A stretch of 12,699 bases of DNA from NCBI GenBank assembly GCA_007117575.1, contig SKGH01000089.1:1-12699 (forward strand), in the 5' to 3' direction. The position numbers and the translations under genes are program-made. Source of the stretch: Candidatus Kaiserbacteria bacterium (GTDB lineage: Bacteria; Patescibacteriota; Minisyncoccia; Phycocordibacterales; UBA918). Position 1 is the first letter of the stretch. The number at the start of each line of letters is the position of its first letter. Of the stretch, positions 1-6,305 are shown in pieces. The notes under the pieces are model-generated. The model saw nothing but the letters and a program-made list of their open reading frames with translations. It did no database searches and had not been told where the DNA came from.

Positions 1-224
1 TTGGTTGTTTTTTCGGCTGGAGTTTGCATAATATGGCTATAATTAATGATTAATTGACCATATTATAGCATTTTAGAAGGGTTGTTTTGGTTAGAGAGTG
101 GGGGTAATTGGCAACAGTCCCGATTTATTTCTCTACGCAAAAACGTGTAGCGAATAAGCAACCACTCGAGCAACAAGTAGTCAAAACCAACACTTACAAC
201 CCTGTATGATACTTCTAATAATAA
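1..224. other. Non-coding left edge, no gene recognised
   Basis: No convincing gene is visible here. The minus frame of the truncated reductase stays open for about 50 more codons after its TAG stop, but that translation (LLLEVSYRVVSVGFD and onward) lacks the ATG(S/A) NAD-domain signature expected next in this reductase family and has no start codon, so it does not look like the missing part. Two inverted repeats are present: a larger one at 25-70, listed separately, and a small one at 133-150 (CTACGC, loop aaaaac, GTGTAG, one G-T pair). The stretch may belong to an insertion or rearrangement that removed the end of the reductase and continues outside the window. This is inference. Confidence 0.4.
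25..70. repeat. AT-rich double inverted repeat
   Basis: ATAATATGG (28-36) and CCATATTAT (58-66) are perfect inverted 9-mers. TGC (25-27) and GCA (68-70) extend the pairing with one bulged base. Inside lies a second perfect inverted repeat, AATTAAT-G-ATTAATT (41-55). No T-run follows on either strand, so a classical intrinsic terminator is unlikely. An operator or the end of a mobile element are alternatives. Confidence 0.45.
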
Positions 225-617
225 CTATTGAAAGACTGATATAATGTCCGACTGGCAATGTCCGGTAAAACGCACTTCACCCCAAAGTACCGTAATGCCG
301 AGTGCGACAAAGTGCTCTTCCTGTTCTTCTTGCAGTGTTGCATCGATAATGTCACGCACATAAGAAAATGCCTGCTGACGATACTCCGCACTTTGCGGAC
401 TGATACCCGCAATCTGCACTGCTGTGTGATACTGCTTAGCGTGATGCAATAGAGCCTTACTTGGTATACAGCCAGTATTGGTACACTCACCACTCATATG
501 CTCTCTTTCAATAAGCAATACTCGTTTACCGATTTTAGCGCACCCTGCCGCAGATGTAAGACCGCCTGAACCAGCGCCGATAACAACTACATCAAATTGG
601 GTACTGGTTTTACTCAT
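225..617 (-). pseudogene. Truncated FAD-dependent disulfide oxidoreductase (N-terminal fragment)
   Basis: This is the N-terminal 130 residues of a class I pyridine nucleotide-disulfide oxidoreductase (dihydrolipoamide dehydrogenase / mercuric reductase group). Such enzymes use NAD(P)H and FAD to reduce a disulfide substrate in the cytoplasm. The Rossmann FAD motif GAGSGG is at residues 14-19, the acidic end of strand 2 (LLIERE) at 34-39, and the redox-active pair C45 and C50 lies in GECTNTGCIPSK. Family members are usually about 450-480 residues, so the NAD-binding, central and dimerisation domains are absent. The frame stops at a TAG, and no continuation is visible in any frame down to the window edge. 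The start ATG overlapped the end of the upstream Cys-rich gene before a miniature element inserted between them. The fragment is probably non-functional. The exact substrate class cannot be assigned. Confidence 0.8.
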
Positions 618-625
618 ATGTATAC

Positions 626-762
626 GTATTCAGGACTTACGCGTTTGGCGAATTTCTTTGTTGCTTTCGTCACTCAAACCTTTCATCGTACCACCAAGTA
701 CGCCTCAGGTTTTCGCTCCTCAGCGCCTCGAACTTCATCAGAAACGCGTAAGTCATGGTATT
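626..762. mobile_element. Miniature inverted-repeat element, copy 1 (127 bp) with 5-bp target duplication
   Basis: The ends CAGGACTTACGCGTTT (631-646) and AAACGCGTAAGTCATG (742-757) are 16-bp terminal inverted repeats with one mismatch. They are flanked by a direct repeat GTATT (626-630 and 758-762), a likely target duplication. There is no transposase gene, so the element is non-autonomous. The inner segments 647-706 and about 721-741 are nearly identical to the second copy at 11319-11535, which is in reverse orientation. The short core between them (about 707-720) differs completely. It lies exactly between the Cys-rich gene and the reductase fragment. The transposase family that moves it is unknown. 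Confidence 0.85.
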
Positions 763-861
763 ATCTACACACTCACCACACCAATCAACACAGACTTCAC
801 ACCAATTTTCATGCACTGATTTTTGACAAATTTCACAAATAATCTCAGATTCTTTTTTCAT
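670..861 (-). CDS. Cys-rich mini-protein with three CxxC motifs, C-terminus replaced by mobile element
   Basis: The present frame encodes 63 residues. Only the first 34 or so belong to the original gene; the rest (from MTYAFLMKFEAL) is translated from the inserted miniature element. The original part carries three CxxC motifs (C9/C12, C21/C24, C28/C31), suggesting a small zinc- or metal-binding knuckle. Removing the element and one target repeat restores a 39-residue frame ending NTYTYE-stop. Its last codons then overlap the ATG of the reductase by 8 bases (ATGAGTAA), which implies former translational coupling. It starts 10 bases after the DUF2178-like gene. I do not recognise a named family. 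A role in the redox relay encoded by the neighbours is only suggested by position and cysteine content. Confidence 0.6.
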   Translation of the reverse strand: MKKESEIICEICQKSVHENWCEVCVDWCGECVDNTMTYAFLMKFEALRSENLRRTWWYDERFE

Positions 862-871
862 CTATATTTTC

Positions 872-1222
872 TTACAAATACCGCTCACCATACCAATGGA
901 CAGCAGCTTTCACGCTTACCAAAAGCACCAGAAGTAAAACAGTTTCCGGATAGACATGACCGGTTGTGAGCAACCGATACCCCATAATAAGCACCAACCC
1001 ACCAATGCCAACCAAATACGATATTCGATGTGCAAGAGCTCGTATGGATGCTTCCCGCTCATCACGAACCTGCTCTTTAAAGAGAGTGACGCCATACAAC
1101 GCTACTAAAAGTAGTAAGCCACCGATCAAACTACACTGCACCACAAACGGAAGCTGAACCTTTAATGGTGTGAGAAATAGTAAAGCTAAGATAATAATTA
1201 TAATTGGAATAACGTACAACAT
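872..1222 (-). CDS. DUF2178-like small membrane protein
   Basis: The 116-residue protein has four predicted membrane helices (about 3-18, 26-47, 66-83 and 93-108). Between helices 2 and 3 is a short charged loop with QVRDEREASIRALAHRISY. The DERE-type loop followed by a helix is typical of DUF2178-like proteins, which are commonly encoded right after a small XRE regulator, as here: the regulator ends 12 bases upstream. A purine-rich AGCAGAG lies just before the ATG and could serve as ribosome-binding site. The biochemical role of this family is not established. The pairing suggests that the regulator controls, or responds to, this membrane protein. The family call rests on loop pattern and gene pairing and is moderately certain; the membrane topology is clear. 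Confidence 0.7.
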   Translation of the reverse strand: MLYVIPIIIIILALLFLTPLKVQLPFVVQCSLIGGLLLLVALYGVTLFKEQVRDEREASIRALAHRISYLVGIGGLVLIMGYRLLTTGHVYPETVLLLVLLVSVKAAVHWYGERYL

Positions 1223-1234
1223 ACTCTGCTTATA

Positions 1235-1444
1235 TTAATTAGATTCGTAAAATAACGTTTCAACCTTAACACCCAACACTGAAGCAATTCGCAATGCCAA
1301 TCGTACTGACGGCTCATAATTACCCTTCTCGATCGAGATGATTGTCTGTCGTGTTACCCCAACAGCATCAGCTAACTCTTGCTGTGTCATTTGCTGTGCA
1401 TAACGATGTTCGTATACGCAATTAAGAATTTTTGATTGTGTCAT
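1235..1444 (-). CDS. XRE-family transcriptional regulator
   Basis: This 69-residue, one-domain DNA-binding protein has the Cro/C1-type helix-turn-helix at about residues 18-43: MTQQELADAVGVTRQTIISIEKG, given here in family terms as QQELA, GVTRQTI and IEKG. The C-terminal part (EPSVRLALRIASVLGVKVETLF) completes the five-helix fold of the short YozG-like regulators. It has no ligand or dimerisation domain beyond this. The gene lies 11 bases after the CcdA-DUF3179 gene and 12 bases before the DUF2178-like gene, so it is likely co-transcribed. The obvious candidate operator in the region is the 32-bp palindrome at 3702-3733 ahead of the thioredoxin gene, and the bases just before its own ATG (GTATACATT) weakly resemble part of that palindrome. 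Autoregulation is inference. Confidence 0.9.
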   Translation of the reverse strand: MTQSKILNCVYEHRYAQQMTQQELADAVGVTRQTIISIEKGNYEPSVRLALRIASVLGVKVETLFYESN

Positions 1445-1455
1445 AATGTATACTA

Positions 1456-3129
1456 CTAAAGATCAATCACATGAACTTCTTCTCCTTCGTGTTGCACAGC
1501 AAAACTAAACCACATCTCAAAATAGAACGGTAGTTCGGTATCACCGTCATCGATCGATAAGGTACCGGAATCTTGCACGGTTAACGTATACTCTTTATCA
1601 TCAATTGACTCAGTGACTGAACCAGCTATCCGCAGACCATTCCACGCCACCGCAACCGGAATATTTTCAGCGGTACGGAATATCACCATGATCTCTTTAC
1701 TCGGAAACGACGTGTCGACAGTGCTTGGACTAAAGATAAAAAATTCACCATCGTCGTCATAGCCTGCATACGGATTACGACCATAATCCCGCCGGTGACC
1801 GGTCTGTTCACTCATGATACGTGCATCCGGATGCGTAGAACGCACTTGATCGACAGTCAGAAGCTGGAACTCTACTAACTCTAGTTGAGTTGGATGGAAT
1901 GAACCAACCAGTGTTAGGCCCGTACTCTGTTGCCACAGATTTTCAGTCTGACGATCGAACATGATCATGTTGCTCTCAAGTAGACTTCCACTAACACCAA
2001 ATGTACTTACCGTGCCATCAGGTAAAGTGCGATCAAACGCGATAGCACTGCCACAAAGCGGACAAAATGTAACCGCGACTGGTGTGTCATCTATAGTGTC
2101 GTTCACAATTTCATGCCAGATCAGTATGTTGTACGGATAGACACGCACCTCCTCATCGCCAAACAATACCATTGCCTGTGTATCTCCACTATGTTGGAAA
2201 TCTTCTAGTGGAACAAACTCCGGATCATCAATTGCCGGAATCCCATCGCGCGTTGGTCCACCAGAAAGTGCCTGTTCGATTGCCGGATCAACCTGACTCC
2301 AATCCGTATCAGGGAACAATTGTCGTAGGTGGCGCGGAATAGATACATTAGGATCGGTCCCTCGCTCAAGCGCTTCATCTAAGGAACGAAAGTCATTTTT
2401 GTCGCCAGTAACAGAGTCAAGGAGACTTTGTTCAAACCGAGAAATATCAAAATACCCTGAGTCTAATACCCAACTCTGTAGTTTCTTATCTAGTCCACTA
2501 ATAATGAATACTCCGACTAGGATAAAAACGACGCCAAGCGAGCGTTTAAACCAGCCACGACTGTCAGCCATCCACGTTAAATGCCGTGTGAAGCGTTGTC
2601 CCAAAAGCACAATCATGCCTAAAATGAATATAAGACCAACAATATAAGCAAGAAGGTACATCGTTCCCGTCAAAAAGTCCACCGGTAACACCGTAGCAAG
2701 GATCAAAAAATACGTTGGGCTACAACTGGAAAATACCGGCCCCAAAGCAGCTCCGACCAATATATCACCTCGAAAGTCATCTCGCGCGTGCCCACTTCCT
2801 AGCGCCTTATGTGCGGTTACGTTAGCACTGTTGACCAACGAAAGTCGCTCCCAGATTTGAGGAAAGAGAAAGAATAATCCAACCGCTATGATGATACCAC
2901 CGGAAAACCAACTCCAAAATGCGGGCGGGATATCTATCAGAATAGTTGACGCGCGGAGTAAATATGTGAACAGCAGAATAGAAAGGGCGAGAGAACCAAT
3001 CACTACCAGTGGTTTACGCCAGTTTTTATTACCTGCACTACTGCCTATAATGACAGGCAACATAGGAAGTACACACGGAGCAAGGATGGTGAGTGCACCA
3101 GCAATAAAAGAGAGCAATAGTAAAGTCAT
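1456..3129 (-). CDS. CcdA-type thiol electron-transfer membrane protein fused to DUF3179
   Basis: The 557-residue protein has two parts. Residues 1-212 are a CcdA/DsbD transmembrane domain with about six helices and the two conserved membrane cysteines, C19 in LAPCVLPMLP and C136 in GPVFSSCSPTY. In this family the pair carries electrons from cytoplasmic thioredoxin to proteins outside the membrane. Residues about 295-545 match DUF3179, including VYPYNILIWHEIVND and a CPLCG motif (C356/C359) in TFCPLCGSAIAFDR. The CPLC pair may be redox-active or metal-binding; the domain's function is unknown. I chose the ATG at 3129. An in-frame ATG at 3162 would add 11 unhelpful residues and overlap the thioredoxin gene, whereas 3129 has AGAGAG at ribosome-binding distance and starts 13 bases after that gene. 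The thioredoxin-like protein upstream is the likely redox partner. Confidence 0.88.
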   Translation of the reverse strand: MTLLLLSFIAGALTILAPCVLPMLPVIIGSSAGNKNWRKPLVVIGSLALSILLFTYLLRASTILIDIPPAFWSWFSGGIIIAVGLFFLFPQIWERLSLVNSANVTAHKALGSGHARDDFRGDILVGAALGPVFSSCSPTYFLILATVLPVDFLTGTMYLLAYIVGLIFILGMIVLLGQRFTRHLTWMADSRGWFKRSLGVVFILVGVFIISGLDKKLQSWVLDSGYFDISRFEQSLLDSVTGDKNDFRSLDEALERGTDPNVSIPRHLRQLFPDTDWSQVDPAIEQALSGGPTRDGIPAIDDPEFVPLEDFQHSGDTQAMVLFGDEEVRVYPYNILIWHEIVNDTIDDTPVAVTFCPLCGSAIAFDRTLPDGTVSTFGVSGSLLESNMIMFDRQTENLWQQSTGLTLVGSFHPTQLELVEFQLLTVDQVRSTHPDARIMSEQTGHRRDYGRNPYAGYDDDGEFFIFSPSTVDTSFPSKEIMVIFRTAENIPVAVAWNGLRIAGSVTESIDDKEYTLTVQDSGTLSIDDGDTELPFYFEMWFSFAVQHEGEEVHVIDL

Positions 3130-3142
3130 ACACTCTCTATAA

Positions 3143-3649
3143 TTACAGCTGATCAAGAACACTGGCTAATGTCGTACCGCCTGTCCATTTTTTCACCTCA
3201 TTGCTCGTGTTATCTATCTCTACTAACGTATGTTGTACTGTTACACCATAAGTGCGTCTCAATTCAGTCTCTGTATCAAAATCAACTGTATATATCTCAA
3301 CGCCAGCTGGTATCGCATCTTCGTTAGCAACTATATCTTGATCAAGCGCTCGACAGGTTGGACACCAACTCGCACTGAATACAAGAACGATATGCTCTGC
3401 GGTACTAGCAACTACAGCCTCGGTACTGTATTGCGCATAAACCCCAGTCACTTCTTGTTCAGACATTTCATCTACACCACGCTCAACAGACTCACTCCCC
3501 GCCAAATCTAACTCCTCGATTTCAATAACCGTATCTTGCGCAGTAACCTGATCCTCTTCCGACTCTGACTGCTGTGGTATAACCATATAGCCGATACCAA
3601 TGATTACAAATACCGCTACTAAAATGGCAATTACTTGTTTTTGTTGCAT
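3143..3649 (-). CDS. Membrane-anchored thioredoxin-like protein
   Basis: The protein has 168 residues. An N-terminal membrane helix (about 6-25) is followed by an acidic linker (27-65) and a thioredoxin fold from about 70. The active site is SWCPTC (C96, C99), so it should act as a thiol-disulfide reductase or oxidase on the outer face of the membrane. The strand YGVTVQHTLVEID (134-146) aligns with the family's cis-proline loop but has H140 where proline is usual. That change can alter substrate binding or metal affinity; it may be normal for this subgroup. The gene is first in a minus-strand set and is followed 13 bases later by the CcdA-DUF3179 protein, its probable electron donor. A promoter candidate ends about 20 bases upstream of the ATG. 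Confidence 0.88.
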   Translation of the reverse strand: MQQKQVIAILVAVFVIIGIGYMVIPQQSESEEDQVTAQDTVIEIEELDLAGSESVERGVDEMSEQEVTGVYAQYSTEAVVASTAEHIVLVFSASWCPTCRALDQDIVANEDAIPAGVEIYTVDFDTETELRRTYGVTVQHTLVEIDNTSNEVKKWTGGTTLASVLDQL

Positions 3650-3669
3650 ACACTATAAATTTTACATCT

Positions 3670-3699
3670 TTTATAAACCGCTCACAGTGTAGCAATCAA
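3670..3699 (-). promoter_or_regulatory. Candidate promoter of the thioredoxin operon
   Basis: On the minus strand, TTGATT (3694-3699) and TATAAA (3670-3675) are separated by 18 bases, close to a sigma-70 type promoter. Transcription would start near 3662, giving a leader of about a dozen bases before the ATG at 3649. The 32-bp palindrome begins only two bases upstream of the -35 box. Confidence 0.45.
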
Positions 3700-3701
3700 G
3701 T

Positions 3702-3733
3702 ATTATAATGTAAAGTATACTTTACATTATAAT
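3702..3733. promoter_or_regulatory. Perfect 32-bp palindrome, likely operator
   Basis: The half site ATTATAATGTAAAGTA (3702-3717) is followed directly by its exact reverse complement (3718-3733), with no spacer. It fills the space between the stop codon of the SWIM gene (3734) and the -35 candidate of the thioredoxin operon. A dimeric regulator, perhaps the XRE protein of this operon, could bind its centre (GTAAAGTATACTTTAC). Weak AT pairing, no loop and no T-run make a terminator less likely, though not excluded. Confidence 0.6.
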
Positions 3734-4489
3734 TTAAAGATAGTGTTGATATACAGTATGCCAATCAAACATTTCTCCTTGAGGAATCTTTTTATTTATA
3801 TAAGAAATTAGCGATGGATTAATGTCAGAAAAGAGATTTAACAGTTCAACCACTTCTTCTATACAGCCACCAACCGTACCATCTGAATCATCTACTCCGT
3901 TCATGAGTTTTCTCTCAAGTCGCTTCAATACATCAACGATAATATCGACTGACTTTTCACATACAGGTAAATCAGAAAGAGTCAGAAGCAACAAACGACA
4001 ACCACGCGAAAGAGAATCTTGATATTGAAACCATGTTCGTGATGGTCCCGAATAAGGCTTAACGTACTTAAGAGCTTTTGTGATATTGACTTTGATCTTA
4101 TCAATTTCATCAGGCTTGATATTTCGCACTTCGCCAGAACAAACTGCCTGGTCGAGTGGTTGAACAATTTCTTCAGCACCCTGAGGACTAAATTCTCTCA
4201 CAACATGAATTGCTAAAGCGACCATATGTTTGCACAACTGATCGTTGCAACCCAAATAACAAGTACAGTCACCTCTATCAAACTCCTTTGCTGAGACCGA
4301 AACCGAATACCACTGACCGGCCTTAGAGCCAACCACATCAGCATAAAAACTATGCTTATCATTTCTGACATTTTTTACTCCCCCACCTTCCAAAATTTTT
4401 ACACCTTTCTTAAACTCATGATCGCCGACATCAAGTTGTATGTCAGCAACTGAATAACTTGGAACAAGCTGATTTGATGATGATTTCAT
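3734..4489 (-). CDS. SWIM zinc-finger domain protein
   Basis: The 251-residue soluble protein has a SWIM zinc-binding motif, CxCx8CxH, formed by C75, C77, C86 and H88 in DCTCYLGCNDQLCKHM. The surrounding sequence (WYSVSV before it and VALAIHV after it) fits the usual SWIM beta-beta-alpha fold. SWIM domains bind DNA or proteins and occur in bacterial proteins of mostly unknown role, often beside helicases or MoxR/VWA proteins, none of which is present here. The C-terminal half (about 115-251) is helical and I do not recognise it. It is the last of three minus-strand genes and follows the 565-residue membrane protein after 82 bases. Its stop codon abuts the 32-bp palindrome. Motif assignment is firm; function is not. 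Confidence 0.82.
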   Translation of the reverse strand: MKSSSNQLVPSYSVADIQLDVGDHEFKKGVKILEGGGVKNVRNDKHSFYADVVGSKAGQWYSVSVSAKEFDRGDCTCYLGCNDQLCKHMVALAIHVVREFSPQGAEEIVQPLDQAVCSGEVRNIKPDEIDKIKVNITKALKYVKPYSGPSRTWFQYQDSLSRGCRLLLLTLSDLPVCEKSVDIIVDVLKRLERKLMNGVDDSDGTVGGCIEEVVELLNLFSDINPSLISYINKKIPQGEMFDWHTVYQHYL

Positions 4490-4494
4490 AAGCG

Positions 4495-4522
4495 AACTAA
4501 ATATAAATCTTTGCCTTTAGTT
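4495..4522. repeat. Short inverted repeat upstream of the SWIM gene
   Basis: AACTAAA (4495-4501) and TTTAGTT (4516-4522) are perfect inverted 7-mers 14 bases apart, immediately upstream of the SWIM start codon at 4489. In the mRNA they could form a weak hairpin near the ribosome-binding region, or act as an operator. In so AT-rich a spacer chance is possible. Confidence 0.25.
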
Positions 4523-4571
4523 AAAATTACCATTTATCAATAATTCATTCTTTTCAAGTAAATTAAACATT

Positions 4572-6269
4572 TTAATTATTAATCAGATTAAGTAACTGTT
4601 TTTGTAAATTGCTGTTTATTTCATTAACCTCACACTCATTAAAACGCGCATTATAATTAGTGACCATACTGTTTTTAAATATATCACCTATACTATTTGG
4701 TCGAAACATGTGCCACCAACTGAAACCAGCATTTTCATAATCAATAAAAAAGGCTTCATAAGCTTTATTTTTTTGCACCAAATCATCACCACACTCTGCT
4801 GTAGCCACCTCTAATTGTAAACGGGTACGTTCAGTGAAATAATTATTAATTCTGTTTTGATGCCAAAAATAACCGCTAATCGACTCAAGTGGTTTTAAAA
4901 AATCTTTTCTTCCCATATATTCCCTTTTTACAACCTCTGCAACAGAAGATCCGTCAAATTCATAAGTTTTTAACTCACCAATAATTAACTGAATCATGTC
5001 TGCCGGCATGTCTGCTCCATGCTTATCAACTACACGAGCAATCGCCTCAATACTGAGATTGATCATGTTAATAGCAACCAAATTTTCAATACTAATAGGG
5101 TGTTCACTATTTATCAATCTACCAACACGACCTACTGCAAAGGCGCTCATAAGAGAATTGGCGACTTCGCCTTGCTTTAATTCAAAATAAGAACGAAGCA
5201 AGGTTATGTTAGCCACATTTCTTATTTCACGCAAAGAACACACCTCAGCATTCAGGTCATACCGATTTATCAAAGTAGGACATTGATAACCCTGCTTTCT
5301 TGATGCCTCAATGAAACTATTTGTAACACCTGTTAACACACCTAATGATTGTTCGGTTATTTGAAAGTCAACCTCGTTACCGCTAGCTAACTCACTATAT
5401 TGCTTTTTTGCCTGCTCAAAAACAGGTGAATTTTCCGAAGACAATTTTTGAATGTCGATAAAGTCATAATAAACATTGTCTTCCTCTGCCAAAACAACAA
5501 CATCTCTTAAAACCAGATCTTTGTCATCAATACGTTTAGCATCAGTATATATTTGTGTCACAATTGAAAAAATAAAAACCGGTAACAATACCAAAAAAAT
5601 CGGGATTTGAATCCATAATTTAATAAAGGGACCAACAAAAGAAGACCTATGAAACCAAATCATGATTGCTAAACTAATAAAAATGATCAGTATCAACAAC
5701 ACTCCAAATAAATATATCAAGCTTGTGAAATTTCCAAAGATCAACATCAAAGCACTAACTATGGTAGAACTAACGACTATAAAGAAATAGATAGGAATGG
5801 TCCAGCTTCTCAATCTAAATAAACCTATACCATATATCAAATTTGCAAATGTCAATACAAATGTGACTGAATAAGCCGAAAATATCAATAAGTTTACCTT
5901 TGACAAAAAGTCCTCCGTAAATATCTCAGAAAAAGCAATAAACTCTCGACCTAAGTCAAATAAGCTGAAAAACAAGAATAGACATGTGGCTAATATAAAA
6001 ACTGAATATAATCGGAGTAACAAATTTATCCAATTAGGCATACCGGCTTCCCTTTCCGAAAACAAACTGTTATTTTCAGTCTGTAAATTATTTACTGACG
6101 CATCACTAATGCTGGCTTGTTGATGTAACTCAGCCTGTATCTTTTCAATAGCTACTTCCACCTCATCTCTTTCCCAGCCATTACTAACTAACCCATCAAC
6201 TATCTGATTTTCCGACACACCCTCCTTCAATCGTTGTCTTATATATAACGACAATTGTGATTCCGTCAT
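4572..6269 (-). CDS. Five-helix membrane protein with N-terminal helical domain, function unknown
   Basis: The 565-residue protein has three parts. Residues 1-48 form a short helical domain (IRQRLKEGVSENQI, then GLVSNGWERDEVEVAIEKI) with the pattern of small domains found at the start of many CPR membrane proteins. Five membrane helices follow at about 81-104, 124-150, 156-178, 183-206 and 218-241. A 320-residue C-terminal region, mostly helical, then lies on one side of the membrane; it includes four cysteines near C336/C347 and the C-terminus. I know no family for the C-terminal part. The gene starts 36 bases after the DUF2339 gene and is probably co-transcribed with it. No clear ribosome-binding site precedes the ATG. 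No catalytic motif is apparent. Confidence 0.75.
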   Translation of the reverse strand: MTESQLSLYIRQRLKEGVSENQIVDGLVSNGWERDEVEVAIEKIQAELHQQASISDASVNNLQTENNSLFSEREAGMPNWINLLLRLYSVFILATCLFLFFSLFDLGREFIAFSEIFTEDFLSKVNLLIFSAYSVTFVLTFANLIYGIGLFRLRSWTIPIYFFIVVSSTIVSALMLIFGNFTSLIYLFGVLLILIIFISLAIMIWFHRSSFVGPFIKLWIQIPIFLVLLPVFIFSIVTQIYTDAKRIDDKDLVLRDVVVLAEEDNVYYDFIDIQKLSSENSPVFEQAKKQYSELASGNEVDFQITEQSLGVLTGVTNSFIEASRKQGYQCPTLINRYDLNAEVCSLREIRNVANITLLRSYFELKQGEVANSLMSAFAVGRVGRLINSEHPISIENLVAINMINLSIEAIARVVDKHGADMPADMIQLIIGELKTYEFDGSSVAEVVKREYMGRKDFLKPLESISGYFWHQNRINNYFTERTRLQLEVATAECGDDLVQKNKAYEAFFIDYENAGFSWWHMFRPNSIGDIFKNSMVTNYNARFNECEVNEINSNLQKQLLNLINN

Positions 6270-6305
6270 ATTAAATATAGCCTGAATTAAAAAATTTTAA
6301 ATATA

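Noticed and set aside
85..165. tRNA- or tmRNA-like look of the stretch with GGGGGTAATTGGCAACAG and a CTACGC/GTGTAG hairpin
   Set aside because: No acceptor stem, T-loop (TTC-AA) or anticodon arm of the right spacing could be fitted, and the conserved tmRNA 5' and 3' ends are absent.
258..842. Overlapping plus-strand open frames across the reductase fragment and element
   Set aside because: They are antisense shadows of the minus-strand genes and of the repeat, with no recognisable motifs or start signals.
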